From assembly GCF_036231355.1 (NCBI RefSeq), contig NZ_CP109496.1, positions 2,914,001-2,978,000 on the forward strand: a DNA stretch of 64,000 nucleotides. The letters are read 5' to 3'. Below are positions 9,267-18,740 of the stretch, in pieces. Position 1 is the stretch's first letter, and every line of letters begins with the position of its first letter. The translations under genes were made by a program, and so were the position numbers. Under the pieces are notes generated by a model, which searched no databases, was not told the DNA's origin, and worked only from the letters and a program-made list of their open reading frames with translations. Origin of the DNA: Streptomyces sp. NBC_01431 (GTDB taxonomy: Bacteria; Actinomycetota; Actinomycetes; Streptomycetales; Streptomycetaceae).

Positions 9267-9452
9267 GTTGAAAAGGGTAGTGGGGGGTGCTGACAGTGGG
9301 GGTTCGTGTGGGTTCGGGTGCGGGTGGGGGCGCCTGCGGCTGGCTTTGCCGCACCCCCGCCCCTTCCCGAAACCCTCCGGGGGCGGGGGTCGGAGGAAGG
9401 GCGCTTCCGGGGGCTGCACCCCGGGCCCCCGCGGGGCTCCGCCCGGACCCCG
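9267..9452. repeat. Streptomyces-type interspersed GC-rich element between adnA and adnB
   Basis: This 186-bp gap contains blocks such as CCCCGCCCCTTCCCGAAACC and GGGGCTCCGCCCGGACCCCG. From memory, these resemble short dispersed intergenic elements common in Streptomyces genomes. It keeps the adnB frame open upstream without looking like part of the protein. Confidence 0.5.
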
Positions 9453-12400
9453 CTACTCCACCACCTGCCGCCCCTCCGGCTGGGCCGTGCACGACGCCCG
9501 GAACGTGCAGTGCGTGCAGTGCGTGCCGGGGGTCGGGGTGAAGTGTTCGTCCAGGACCCGGCCCGCGGCTGTGGCCAGCAGGTCGCCCACCCACTCGCCC
9601 GCCAGCGGCTGCTGCGCCTGGACCTTGGGGTAGGCGTCGCCGCCCTCGCGTTTGGGGGCGCTCTGGCGCAGGTGGACGAGTTCGGCGCCGCCGGGGTCGG
9701 GGCGGCGGCCGTCGAAGGCCTCGTCGACCGCGCCCTCGCGGACGGCGAGCTGGTAGACGGCGAGCTGCGGATGCGCGGCGACCTCGGCGGCGGTGGGCGC
9801 CTGCTTGCCGGTCTTGAAGTCGACGACGTAGGCGCGGCCCTCGACGTCCTGCTCGACCCGGTCCATGGAGCCACGGATGCGCACCGCGTACTCGCCCGCC
9901 TCCAGGGTCACGTCGAAGTCGTGTTCCGTGGCGACCGGAGTGCGGCCCGCACGGTCCAGGGTGTGCCACTGGAGGAAGCGTTCCAGGGCTGCGCGGGCGT
10001 TCTGCTTCTCCTGGACGGACTTCCAGGGCGCGTCGAAGGCGAGCGCGTCCCATACCGAGTCGAGGCGCTCCATCAGGACGGCGAGGTCGGCGGGCGTACG
10101 GCCGGAGGCGACCTCGTCGGCCAGGACGTGCACCACGTTGCCGAAGCCCTGCGCCGCGGTGGCGGGCGAGTCGGCCTTCACCTCGCGGCCCAGGAACCAC
10201 TGGAGCGCACAGGTGTTGGCGAGTTGGTCGAGGGCGCTGCCGGACAGCACGACTGGGGCACCGCGGTCGCGCAGCGGAACCTCCGAACGGGTCGGCTCGT
10301 ACAGGCCCCACCAGCGGTAGGGGTGCGCCGCGGGGACCAGCGGCTGGCCCTCGTCGTCGGTGAGCGCGGCCAGCCGGGCGAGGCGCTCGGCTGCCGCCTC
10401 GCGCAGCGCGTCGGAGGCCTCGGGGTCGACGGTGGTGGCGCGCAGTTCGGCGACCAGCGGGGCGACGGCTAGGGGACGGCGGGGGCGGCCGGTGGTGTCG
10501 CGCGGCTCGACGCCGAGCTCGGTCAGAAAGCGGGAGGGCTGGTCGCCGTCCTCGGCCGGGGCCTTGACGGCGGTGACGATCAGGCGGTCGCGGGCGCGGG
10601 TGGCCGCGACGTAGAAGAGGCGCCGTTCCTCGGCGAGGAGCGCGCCCGGGGTGAGCGGCTCGGCCAGGCCGTCGCGGCCGATGCGGTCGGCTTCGAGGAG
10701 GGAGCCGCGGCGGCGCAGGTCGGGCCAGAGTCCTTCCTGGACGCCGGCGACCACCACCAGGCTCCACTCCAGGCCCTTGGCTCGGTGGGCGGTCATGACG
10801 CGTACCGCGTCCGGGCGGGCGGCGCCGCGGGTCAGGGTGTCGGCCGCTATGTCCTGGGCGTCGACCTCTTCGAGGAAGTTCAGCGCGCCCCGGCCGCCGG
10901 TGCGCTCCTCCGCGCGGGCCGCGGTGTCGAACAGGGCGCAGACCGCGTCGAGATCGCGGTCGGCGTTGCGTCCGCCCGCTCCGCCGCGCAGCGCCGCGCG
11001 CTCCAGGCGCTGCGGCCAGGGGGTGCCGTTCCACAGCTCCCACAGGGCCTCGGCCGCGGTGCCGCCGCCCGCCAGGAGTTCGCGGGCCTTGCGCAGCAGC
11101 GCGCCGAGGCGCTGGGCACCGCGGGCATACGAGGGGTCGTGCGCGACGAGCCGTTCGGGCTCGGCGAGGGCACGGGCGAGCAATACGTCCGAGGGGGCCG
11201 GGAGGCGGGTGCCCGAGGCCCGCTCCTCGTCGCGCAGGGCGCGGGCCAGGCGGCGCAGGTCGGCGGTGTCCATGCCGCCGAGCGGGGAGGTGAGCAGGGT
11301 GTGCGCGGTCTCGGGGTCGAGCCAGGCGGGCGCCGGGTCCTCACCCCCGGCGGCCTGGTCCTCGGTCTCCCCCGAAGCCTCGGCTGGGTTCGCGGCCCGC
11401 GCCGCAGCGGCCGAACCCGCCAGCGCCGCCTCCGCCACCGCCCGCAGCGCGGTCAACAGCGGCGCAACCGCCGGTTCGTGGCGCAGCGGGGTGTCCGCTC
11501 CCGAGGTGTCCAGGGGGATGCCCGCCGCGGTCAGGGCGCGGCGCAGCGCCGGGATGGTGCGGGTGCCCGCCCGGACCAGGACCGCCATCTCCCGCCAGGG
11601 GACGCCCTCTTCGAGGTGGGCGCGGCGCAGCAGGTCCGCGATGTTGTCCAGCTCGGTGGAGGCCGTGGGGTACGTGTAGGCCTCCACGCGGCCGCCCGCG
11701 CGCGTGGGCGTCAACTCTCGGTGCGCGCGGACCTGCTCGGCGGGCAGTCTCGGCAGCGGCATGCGGCGGGTCAGCAGCCGGGTCGCTTCGAGCAGGGCCT
11801 TGCCGGAGCGGCGGGAGGTGGTGAGGACCTCGACCGGCGCCGGGGTTCCGTCCGTGCGGGCGAAGGCGTCGGGGAAGCCGAGGATGCCGTTGATGTCGGC
11901 GCCGCGGAACGTGTAGATCGACTGGTCGGGGTCGCCGAAGGCGACCAGCGTGCCACCGCCGCCGGCCAGCGCCCGCAGCAGCCGCACCTGCGCCGGGTCG
12001 GTGTCCTGGTACTCGTCGACGAACACCGCGTCGTAGCAGGGCAGCGCGACGCGCTCGGCGAGCAGCACCGCGCGGTGTACGAGTTCCGCGTAGTCCAGGA
12101 TGCCCTGGAGGTCGAGGACGTCGAGGTATTCGGCGAGGAACGCCGATGCCGCCGTCCAGTCCGGGCGCCCGGCCCGCCGGGCGAAGTCGGCCAGCGCGTC
12201 GGGGCCGAGGCCCAGTTCGCGGCTGCGGGCGAGCACCGCGCGCACCTCATCGGCGAAGCCGCGCGTGGTCAGGCAGGCGCGCAGTTCGTCGGGCCAGCCC
12301 ACCCGCGCGAGACCGGTGCGCTCCAGGTCGAGCTGGCCGGCCAGCAGGTCGCGTACAGCCACGTCCTGTTCGGGACCGGACAGCAGGCGCAGCGGCTCAC

Positions 12401-12803
12401 GGAACAGCTCGGCGTCCTGGTGCGCGCGGACCAGGGCGTAGCAGTACGAGTGGAAGGTCGTGGCCTGCGGGCTCTTCGCGCCCGCGCCCAGCCGCAGCGC
12501 CATCCGGTCGCGGAGCTCGACCGCGGCTTTGCGGCTGAAGGTGAGGACCAGGATGCGTTCGGGGTCGGCGCCCGCCGCCACCCGGGCCGCGACCGCCTCG
12601 ACCAGGGTGGTGGTCTTGCCGGTGCCGGGCCCCGCGAGCACCAGAAGCGGACCCGAACGGTGGTCAACCACCCTGCGCTGGGCTGCGTCAAGGACAGGGG
12701 GGTCCACCGGGTCCGGCAAGGTACGCACCAGTCGGTACGCGCCGGGGGTCCGCCGCCGTACCTGCTGGTACGTCGTACGCCCGGTGGAGGAGGAGGAGCT
12801 CAC
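9453..12803 (-). CDS. adnA: AdnA: helicase-nuclease subunit of the AdnAB recombination complex
   Basis: Upstream partner of AdnB, about 1116 residues. Walker A GPGTGKT is at residues 58-64, Walker B is FVDEYQDTD, and late helicase motif VAATRARD is present. The C-terminal nuclease retains the conserved His (VVHVLADEV), GSMDRVEQD and VVDFKTGKQ. A cysteine in NTCALQW plus the C-terminal CTHCTFRASC (CxxCxxxxxC) matches the iron-sulfur staple of AddB/Adn nucleases. GTG 12803 (product VSSSSSTGRT) is chosen; the open frame continues upstream into a region overlapping the neighbouring gene antisense. Gene order matches Rv3202c/Rv3201c. Confidence 0.88.
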   Translation of the reverse strand: MSSSSSTGRTTYQQVRRRTPGAYRLVRTLPDPVDPPVLDAAQRRVVDHRSGPLLVLAGPGTGKTTTLVEAVAARVAAGADPERILVLTFSRKAAVELRDRMALRLGAGAKSPQATTFHSYCYALVRAHQDAELFREPLRLLSGPEQDVAVRDLLAGQLDLERTGLARVGWPDELRACLTTRGFADEVRAVLARSRELGLGPDALADFARRAGRPDWTAASAFLAEYLDVLDLQGILDYAELVHRAVLLAERVALPCYDAVFVDEYQDTDPAQVRLLRALAGGGGTLVAFGDPDQSIYTFRGADINGILGFPDAFARTDGTPAPVEVLTTSRRSGKALLEATRLLTRRMPLPRLPAEQVRAHRELTPTRAGGRVEAYTYPTASTELDNIADLLRRAHLEEGVPWREMAVLVRAGTRTIPALRRALTAAGIPLDTSGADTPLRHEPAVAPLLTALRAVAEAALAGSAAAARAANPAEASGETEDQAAGGEDPAPAWLDPETAHTLLTSPLGGMDTADLRRLARALRDEERASGTRLPAPSDVLLARALAEPERLVAHDPSYARGAQRLGALLRKARELLAGGGTAAEALWELWNGTPWPQRLERAALRGGAGGRNADRDLDAVCALFDTAARAEERTGGRGALNFLEEVDAQDIAADTLTRGAARPDAVRVMTAHRAKGLEWSLVVVAGVQEGLWPDLRRRGSLLEADRIGRDGLAEPLTPGALLAEERRLFYVAATRARDRLIVTAVKAPAEDGDQPSRFLTELGVEPRDTTGRPRRPLAVAPLVAELRATTVDPEASDALREAAAERLARLAALTDDEGQPLVPAAHPYRWWGLYEPTRSEVPLRDRGAPVVLSGSALDQLANTCALQWFLGREVKADSPATAAQGFGNVVHVLADEVASGRTPADLAVLMERLDSVWDALAFDAPWKSVQEKQNARAALERFLQWHTLDRAGRTPVATEHDFDVTLEAGEYAVRIRGSMDRVEQDVEGRAYVVDFKTGKQAPTAAEVAAHPQLAVYQLAVREGAVDEAFDGRRPDPGGAELVHLRQSAPKREGGDAYPKVQAQQPLAGEWVGDLLATAAGRVLDEHFTPTPGTHCTHCTFRASCTAQPEGRQVVE

Positions 12804-12964
12804 GTGGATCGCCGGTCCTGGTGGGTGTGCTGGTCGTGATGGTGATGAAGAGGTCCGCGCCGCGGGTGCGGGCCCTCGACGGTACGCCCAACCGCGCCGG
12901 GAACGCAGCGAGTCATCCGTACGGTCCTCAGTCCACCCCCGGCGGCGCCGGATGGCGGAAGCTG

Positions 12965-13357
12965 TCACACATGAGCCGCTTCGCCGCCGGTCTTGCCGCC
13001 GGAGCCGTCCCAGCGGGCCCGCTTCATGTCGAGCCGCGGCAGATGGCCGTCGGCGGACCGGCCCGCCTCGCGCAGCGGGGTGGCCTCGTCCCGGTAGTGC
13101 TCCAGGGCGCGCAGTTCGTGGCCGGGCAGCAGCGCGCCGTCCGCCCGCACCACCCGCCACCACGGCACGGCGCCGCCGTACAGCGCCATGACGCGGCCGA
13201 CCTGGCGCGGCCCGCCGGCGCCCAGCCATTCGGCAACGTCGCCGTACGTCATCACCCGGCCGGGCGGAATGTGCTCGGCGACGTCCAGTACCCGTTCCGC
13301 GTATTCCGGGAGCTCGGGGGGCGCCGCATCCGCCCGGTCCCTGTGGTCCTCGCTCAT
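12965..13357 (-). CDS. Alkyltransferase-like protein (ATL; MGMT family without the catalytic Cys)
   Basis: Protein of 130 residues related to the C-terminal domain of O6-alkylguanine-DNA alkyltransferase. The helix-turn-helix with IPPGRVMTYGDVAEWLG is present, but the active-site PCHRV of true methyltransferases is PWWRV here, so the alkyl-acceptor cysteine is replaced by Trp. Such ATLs bind O6-alkylguanine, flip the base and flag it for nucleotide excision repair. ATG 13357 (MSEDHRDRADAA) is used; another ATG three codons upstream (13366) is too close to its ribosome binding site. It lies just upstream of adnA on the same strand, a DNA-repair context. Confidence 0.85.
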   Translation of the reverse strand: MSEDHRDRADAAPPELPEYAERVLDVAEHIPPGRVMTYGDVAEWLGAGGPRQVGRVMALYGGAVPWWRVVRADGALLPGHELRALEHYRDEATPLREAGRSADGHLPRLDMKRARWDGSGGKTGGEAAHV

Positions 13358-13558
13358 CCGCTCCATCCTGCCGTACGCCACCGACACCCGGCCCGGAACC
13401 GGCACGGGCGGCGGCAAAGGGGCGCAACTCACACCGCGCACCCCCGGCCAATGCACCCTGATGCCCCCCGTGGGCCCCTGGTCATGCCACCATCGTGCGG
13501 GCGGTGACCGGTGATACGAGACAGAGACAAGACGGACGAGACAGCGAAGGAGCGGGGC

Positions 13559-16500
13559 GTGCAGCCACCCGACGCGGCGGCAAGCAGCACCCCTGAGACG
13601 GGGCGGCGCCCCGTCGCACCCGAACCCCCCGAGCCGACGCCCGAAGCCGCGCCCGCCCCCGCCGGCAGCCCCGCCGGACCCGGCGCCGAGAGCCGCGAAG
13701 AGCACGATGACCGCGAGGTGCGCGGGCGCCGGGAAGACGCACGGCGCCGCGAAGAGGGGGCGCCTGAAGCCCACAGCGGCAAGGAGAAGCCTGGCAGCAC
13801 GAGGAGCCCCGCCAGCCCCAAAGAGCCCGGCGGCCCGGAGAAGCCCCGCGGCCCCGAGGACCCCGCCAGCCCCAAGGATCCCGGCAGCCCTGTAGGACCT
13901 ACCAGTCACAAGGACCCCGGCAGCCCGGACAAGCCCAACAGTCCGCAGGACCCCGCCAACCCCAAAGTGCCCGGCAGCCCGGAGAAGCCCCGCGGCGCGG
14001 ACGCCACCCCCGGCCCCGAGAAGCCCAGCGGCGCCGAGGAGCCCGGCAGTACGGGGAAGCCCCGCAGCGCGGAGAGTGGGCGAAAGGGGGCCGGCGGTCG
14101 GTGTGACGAGGCCGTCGGGTCCATCGAGCGCGTCTCCGTCGACGAGCCGCTGCTGCCCGCCAGGGTGCACCGCCCATCGGATCTGCTGCGGCTGCTCACC
14201 GGTGTGCTCGCCATCGCCGTCGTCCTCGCCATCGCCGCGTTCGCGCACGGCACGACGTCCGGTCTGGAAGACGACATCACCAAGGGGACCGGCGGCACCC
14301 CCGACGTACTGATCCGCCTCGCGGGTCTGACCTCCAGCATCGCCGTCCTGGTGCTGCCCGTCGCCTTCGCCATCGAGCGGCTGATCAAACGGGACGGACT
14401 GCGGATCGCCGACGGCGTACTGGCCGCGGTCCTCGCGCACGGCGTCGCCCTCGCCACGGACCTGTGGGTCGCCAAGTCCGCACCGGGCTCCATCACCGAG
14501 GCGCTGACCCGGCAGTCCCCCACCGGTGGCCTCACCGATCCCGTACACGGCTATCTCGCCCCCGTCATCGCCTACATGACCGCGGTCGGGATGGCCCGCA
14601 GACCCCGGTGGCGGGTGGCGCTGTGGGCGGTACTGCTGCTGAACTCCTTCGCCGTGCTCGTCGGCGGGCAGACCACACCGTTCTCGATCATCGTGACGAT
14701 CCTGATCGGCTGGACCGTCGCGTACGGCACCCTCTACGCGGTCGGCTCGCCCAATGTGCGGCCCACCGGGCAGACCCTGCTCGCCGGGCTGCGGCACGTC
14801 GGCTTCAACCCGGTGACGGCGATGCGCGCCGAGGACGTACCGGACTCGATGGAGCAGGGCGAGCGCGGCCGGCGTTATCTGGTCACGCTGGAGGACGGAC
14901 CCCCGCTCGATGTGACGGTGGTCGACCGCGAGCAGCAGGCGCAGGGCTTCTTCTACCGGGTGTGGCGCCGTCTGACGCTGCGCTCCATCACCACCCGCCG
15001 CTCCATCCAGTCGCTGCGCCAGGCCCTGGAGCAGGAGGCGCTCCTCGCGTACGCGGCGATCGCGGCCGGGGCGAACGCGCCCAAGCTGATCGCCACCTCC
15101 GAGCTCGGCCCGGACGCCGTGATGCTGGTGTACGAGCACACCGGCGGCCGCTCCCTGGACTCGCTGGAGGACAAGGAGATCACCGACGAGCTGCTGCGCG
15201 AGACCTGGCGGCAGGTGGACGCGCTCCAGTCCCGGCGGATCGCGCACCGCAGGCTGGCCGGCGACGCCATCCTGGTGGATCGTTCCGGCAGGGTGATCGT
15301 GACCGATCTGCGCGGCGGTGAGATCGCGGCCGGCGACATCGTGCTGCGGATGGACATCGCCCAAATGCTCACTGCGCTCGGCCTGCGGGTCGGCGCCGAA
15401 CGCTCGGTCGCCTCCGCCCTCGCTGTGCTCGGCCCGGACGCGGTGGCCGACAGCCTCCCCCTGCTTCAGCCGATCGCGCTCCCGCGCTCCACCCGCGCGA
15501 CGCTGCGCAAGCTCGGCCGGGAGCAGGCCCAGCGCGAGCGCGAGGCGGTCATCGAGGCGTCGGACGCGGCGAAGGAGGCGAAGGCCGCCGAGGCCGCCGC
15601 CGCGAAGGAGGCCGCGGCCCACCCCGAGGCCGTCGCGCCCGCCGACGACCGCAAGGCCGTACGGGCCGAGAAGAAGGCCGAGAAGCTGGCCATCGACGAG
15701 GCTCTGGAGGAAGCGCACGAGGACGATCTGCTCACCCAGATCCGCCACCAGGTGCTGCTGATCCGCCCGCAGGCCCCGGTGGAGCCGGTGCGCCTTGAGC
15801 GCATCAAGGTGAAGACGCTGATCAGTTTCGTGGCGGGGGCGTTCGCCGCGTACTTCCTCCTGGTGCAGCTCACCAACATCAAGTTCGGCGACCTGATCGC
15901 GAACGCCCAGTGGGGCTGGGTCGCGGCCGCCGCGCTGTTCTCGGCGCTGTCCTACCCGGCGGCGGCGGCCAGCCTGCTCGGCTTCGTCCCCGAGCGGGTG
16001 CCGTTCTGGCGGGCGGTCGTCGCCCAGGTCGCGGGGTCGTTCGTGAAGCTGGTGGCACCGGCTGCGGTCGGCGGCGTCGCCCTCAACACGCGGTTCCTCC
16101 AGCGCGCGGGGGTGCGCCCGGGGCTCGCGGTGGCGAGTGTCGGCGCGTCGCAGCTGTTCGGGCTCGCCTCGCACATCTCGCTGCTGCTGATCTTCGGCTA
16201 TGTGACCGGCACCGAGCAGACCTCGGACCTGTCGCCGTCCCGGACGGTCATCGCGGGGCTGCTCACGGCGGCCGTGCTGATCCTGGTGGTGACGGCGGTC
16301 CCGTTCCTGCGGAAGTTCGTGGTCAGCCGGGTCCGCTCGCTGTTCGCCGGTGTGGTGCCGCGCATGCTCGACGTGCTCCAGCGGCCGCAGAAACTGGTCA
16401 CCGGGATCGGCGGCATGCTGCTCCTGACCGGTGTGTTCGTGATGTGCCTCGACGCGTCGATCCGGGCGTTCGGCACCGGAAGCGAGCACACGCTGAGCTA

Positions 16501-16732
16501 TGCGAGCGTGGCGGTGGTCTTCCTGACCGCCAACGCGCTCGGGTCCGCGGCCCCCACACCGGGCGGCGTCGGCGCGGTTGAGCTGGCGCTGTCAACGGCG
16601 CTGACCATCGCCGGCATGACCGCCGAGACCGCGACTTCCGCAGTGCTGCTGTACCGGCTGCTGACCTTCTGGCTGCCCGTGCTGCCGGGCTGGCTGTGCT
16701 TCAACTACCTCACCAGGAAAGGCCAGTTGTAA
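13559..16732 (+). CDS. Large membrane protein: kinase-like module plus flippase-like (UPF0104/LPG-synthase TM) domain
   Basis: A 1057-residue protein in three parts. Residues 1-200 are disordered and collagen-like (SPKDPGSPVGP, NSPQDPANPK and similar). Residues about 205-410 hold several membrane helices. Residues about 440-620 resemble an ABC1/RIO-like kinase fold, with RIAHRRLAGDAILVD where the catalytic loop would be and VIVTDLRGG in place of DFG, so probably degenerate. A charged Ala/Lys/Glu coiled coil then leads to a C-terminal multi-pass domain with the family signature PTPGGVGAVELAL, related to the MprF flippase half and AglD2. GTG 13559 has AAGGAG six bases upstream. Substrate unknown; a lipid carrier is an inference. 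Confidence 0.82.
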   Translation: MQPPDAAASSTPETGRRPVAPEPPEPTPEAAPAPAGSPAGPGAESREEHDDREVRGRREDARRREEGAPEAHSGKEKPGSTRSPASPKEPGGPEKPRGPEDPASPKDPGSPVGPTSHKDPGSPDKPNSPQDPANPKVPGSPEKPRGADATPGPEKPSGAEEPGSTGKPRSAESGRKGAGGRCDEAVGSIERVSVDEPLLPARVHRPSDLLRLLTGVLAIAVVLAIAAFAHGTTSGLEDDITKGTGGTPDVLIRLAGLTSSIAVLVLPVAFAIERLIKRDGLRIADGVLAAVLAHGVALATDLWVAKSAPGSITEALTRQSPTGGLTDPVHGYLAPVIAYMTAVGMARRPRWRVALWAVLLLNSFAVLVGGQTTPFSIIVTILIGWTVAYGTLYAVGSPNVRPTGQTLLAGLRHVGFNPVTAMRAEDVPDSMEQGERGRRYLVTLEDGPPLDVTVVDREQQAQGFFYRVWRRLTLRSITTRRSIQSLRQALEQEALLAYAAIAAGANAPKLIATSELGPDAVMLVYEHTGGRSLDSLEDKEITDELLRETWRQVDALQSRRIAHRRLAGDAILVDRSGRVIVTDLRGGEIAAGDIVLRMDIAQMLTALGLRVGAERSVASALAVLGPDAVADSLPLLQPIALPRSTRATLRKLGREQAQREREAVIEASDAAKEAKAAEAAAAKEAAAHPEAVAPADDRKAVRAEKKAEKLAIDEALEEAHEDDLLTQIRHQVLLIRPQAPVEPVRLERIKVKTLISFVAGAFAAYFLLVQLTNIKFGDLIANAQWGWVAAAALFSALSYPAAAASLLGFVPERVPFWRAVVAQVAGSFVKLVAPAAVGGVALNTRFLQRAGVRPGLAVASVGASQLFGLASHISLLLIFGYVTGTEQTSDLSPSRTVIAGLLTAAVLILVVTAVPFLRKFVVSRVRSLFAGVVPRMLDVLQRPQKLVTGIGGMLLLTGVFVMCLDASIRAFGTGSEHTLSYASVAVVFLTANALGSAAPTPGGVGAVELALSTALTIAGMTAETATSAVLLYRLLTFWLPVLPGWLCFNYLTRKGQL

Positions 16733-17031
16733 TCGGCCGAGGTCAGCGACTCGGCCGCGGACGGTGTGGGGCCGGGTCGCGCAGTCGCCCGCACCCCTTC
16801 ACGCGCTGATTCGCCCCGGTCTCCCGCGGTCCCGCCGGGCCGGGGCCGAACCGCACCCAGCCCGGGGCGCGGGGCCGCAACGACATGCGCCCTCGGCGGC
16901 CCGCACCCGGCGCTCCAGCGGGGTGAGGGGATGCCCCCACAGGTGGTGCCGAACGGGCGGATGGGCGGGAAAACTCCCCCCATCGCCCCTCACCACGCGC
17001 ACCCCCCGCGTCCCCGCCCCAGGATGGGGGG
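16733..17031. other. Intergenic region with a degenerate interspersed element
   Basis: No gene seen. Positions 16775-16799 (GGTCGCGCAGTCGCCCGCAC and following) closely resemble a dispersed Streptomyces motif recalled as GGTCGCGCAGTTCCCCGCGC. The remainder is GC-rich without clear coding bias and should hold the promoter of the 17032 gene. Confidence 0.45.
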
Positions 17032-18618
17032 ATGGAACACCACCCTGCCCCGCGGAAGCGGACCCTGGCCGCCGCGTTCAGCGCTGCCGCCGTACTGCTC
17101 GCCGCCGTCGGCTGTTCCGGCGGGGGCAAGGACGCCAACGGGGTCGGCTCCGGCACCGCCGACCAGGCCGAGCTCGCCACGCAGAAGCTGAGCTGGAAGG
17201 CGTGCTCCGCGCCCACCCCGGCGCAGGGCAGCGGCTCCGCCCCCTCTCCGCTGCCCGGGGGCGCCCAGTGGAAGTGCGCCACGATGAAGGCGCCGCTCGA
17301 CTACAACGACCCGCACGCCGGCACCGTCGACCTCGCCCTGATCCGCGCCGAGGCCCGTGACAAGAACAACCGCATCGGCTCGCTCGTCTTCAACTTCGGC
17401 GGCCCCGGCGGCTCGGGCGTGAGCACCCTGCCCGCCGCCGCGGGCGACTACGAGGCCCTGCGGGCCCGCTACGACCTGGTCAGCTTCGACCCGCGCGGGG
17501 TCGGCGCCAGCGCCCCCGTGCGCTGCGAGAACGACTCCCAGCTCGACACCTACTTCGCCCAGGACGCCACCCCCGACGACGCGACCGAGGAGAAGTCGTA
17601 CGTCGAGGGCCTCAAGTCGTTCGCCACCGCCTGCCAGGACAACTCCGGCAAGGTGCTCCCCCACGTCGGCACCACCGACGCCGCCCGCGACATGGACCTG
17701 CTGCGGCAGGTGCTCGGCGACAAGAAGCTGTACTACATGGGGATTTCGTACGGGACCGAGCTCGGCGGCGTCTACGCCCACCTGTTCCCGAAGCACGTCG
17801 GACGGGCCGTCTTCGACGCCGTGGTCGACCCCACCAGCAACGCCGAGCAGGGCGCGCTCGGCCAGGCCAAGGGCTTCCAGCTCGCCCTCGACAACTTCGC
17901 GCAGGACTGCGTCAACCGCGGTGACAAGTGCCTGCTGCGCGGCGCCAACGTCAAGGAGGTCGAGGACGTCATCGTCAAGCTGCTCGCCGATCTCGACAAG
18001 AATCCCATCCCGGCCGGCAACAGCGGCCGCCAGCTCACCCAGACGCAGGCCACCAACGGCATCGCCCAGGCCCTCTACTCCAAGGAGTACTGGCAGCTGC
18101 TCGAACAGGGCGTCGATGAGGCGGAGGGCGGGAACGGCGCCCTGCTCCTGGCGCTGTCGGACGCCATGAACGGGCGCGGCAAGGACGGCACGTACAGCAA
18201 CATCCAGGCGGCCAACGCCGCCGTCAACTGTGCTGATTTCAAGGAGCGTTACTCACTGGACCAAACGAAGGCCAAGCTCCCCGAGTTCCAGCGCGCCTCG
18301 GCCGTCTTCGGCAGCTTCATGGGGTGGGGGCTCATGGGCTGTACCGAGTGGCCGGTGGCCGGACAGTGGGAAACCCCCGACGTCAGCGCGCCCGGCGCCG
18401 CTCCCATCGTGGTCATCGGCAACACCGGCGACCCGGCGACCCCGTACGCGGGCGCCAGGAACATGGTGGACAAGCTGGGCCCGGGGGTCGGCGTGGAGCT
18501 CACGTACAAGGGCCAGGGCCACGGCGCGTACAACAGCGGCAACAAGTGCGTGCAGGGCGCGGTGAACGCGTATCTCCTGGACGGCAAGGTCCCGGCCGCG
18601 GGCACGGTCTGCCAGTAG
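17032..18618 (+). CDS. Secreted lipoprotein alpha/beta hydrolase (tripeptidyl-aminopeptidase type)
   Basis: Exported serine peptidase-like hydrolase of 528 residues. The N-terminus is a lipoprotein signal: basic residues, a hydrophobic run, then AAVGC with Cys28 as the likely lipidated residue. The nucleophile elbow is GISYGTELGG with Ser239. The oxyanion-type motif FNFGGPGGSG precedes it, and the C-terminal TAP-like domain carries GNTGDPATPY (Asp) and GQGHGAY (His). The family includes Streptomyces tripeptidyl aminopeptidases SlpD/SlpE, which trim peptides outside the cell. ATG 17032 has AGGATGGGGGG immediately 5'. A strong hairpin follows the stop. Confidence 0.88.
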   Translation: MEHHPAPRKRTLAAAFSAAAVLLAAVGCSGGGKDANGVGSGTADQAELATQKLSWKACSAPTPAQGSGSAPSPLPGGAQWKCATMKAPLDYNDPHAGTVDLALIRAEARDKNNRIGSLVFNFGGPGGSGVSTLPAAAGDYEALRARYDLVSFDPRGVGASAPVRCENDSQLDTYFAQDATPDDATEEKSYVEGLKSFATACQDNSGKVLPHVGTTDAARDMDLLRQVLGDKKLYYMGISYGTELGGVYAHLFPKHVGRAVFDAVVDPTSNAEQGALGQAKGFQLALDNFAQDCVNRGDKCLLRGANVKEVEDVIVKLLADLDKNPIPAGNSGRQLTQTQATNGIAQALYSKEYWQLLEQGVDEAEGGNGALLLALSDAMNGRGKDGTYSNIQAANAAVNCADFKERYSLDQTKAKLPEFQRASAVFGSFMGWGLMGCTEWPVAGQWETPDVSAPGAAPIVVIGNTGDPATPYAGARNMVDKLGPGVGVELTYKGQGHGAYNSGNKCVQGAVNAYLLDGKVPAAGTVCQ

Positions 18619-18630
18619 CGGCACGGCGAA

Positions 18631-18667
18631 GGGGGCCGGCCCGCACGCGAAGTGCGGGCCGGCCCCC
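18631..18667 (+). terminator. Strong hairpin terminator after the lipoprotein hydrolase gene
   Basis: A perfect 16-bp stem (18631-18646 with 18652-18667) and 5-nt loop begin 13 bases after the stop at 18618. It lies between convergent genes, so it may also stop transcription from moeZ. Confidence 0.85.
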
Positions 18668-18740
18668 CTTGTCCTGCGGGGCGCTGGGCTGCCACCGCGG
18701 CGCGACCGGCCACCGACGGTGCCCAGCCGCAGACCGCGCC

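Noticed and set aside
6946..11043. 1365-residue minus frame spanning adnA and adnB
   Set aside because: A shifted frame (Arg/Pro-rich) over two real genes in another frame.
13400..16489. Minus-strand 1174-residue frame across the flippase-like gene
   Set aside because: Only its last 130 residues (12965-13357) are a real gene, the alkyltransferase-like protein; the rest is antisense.
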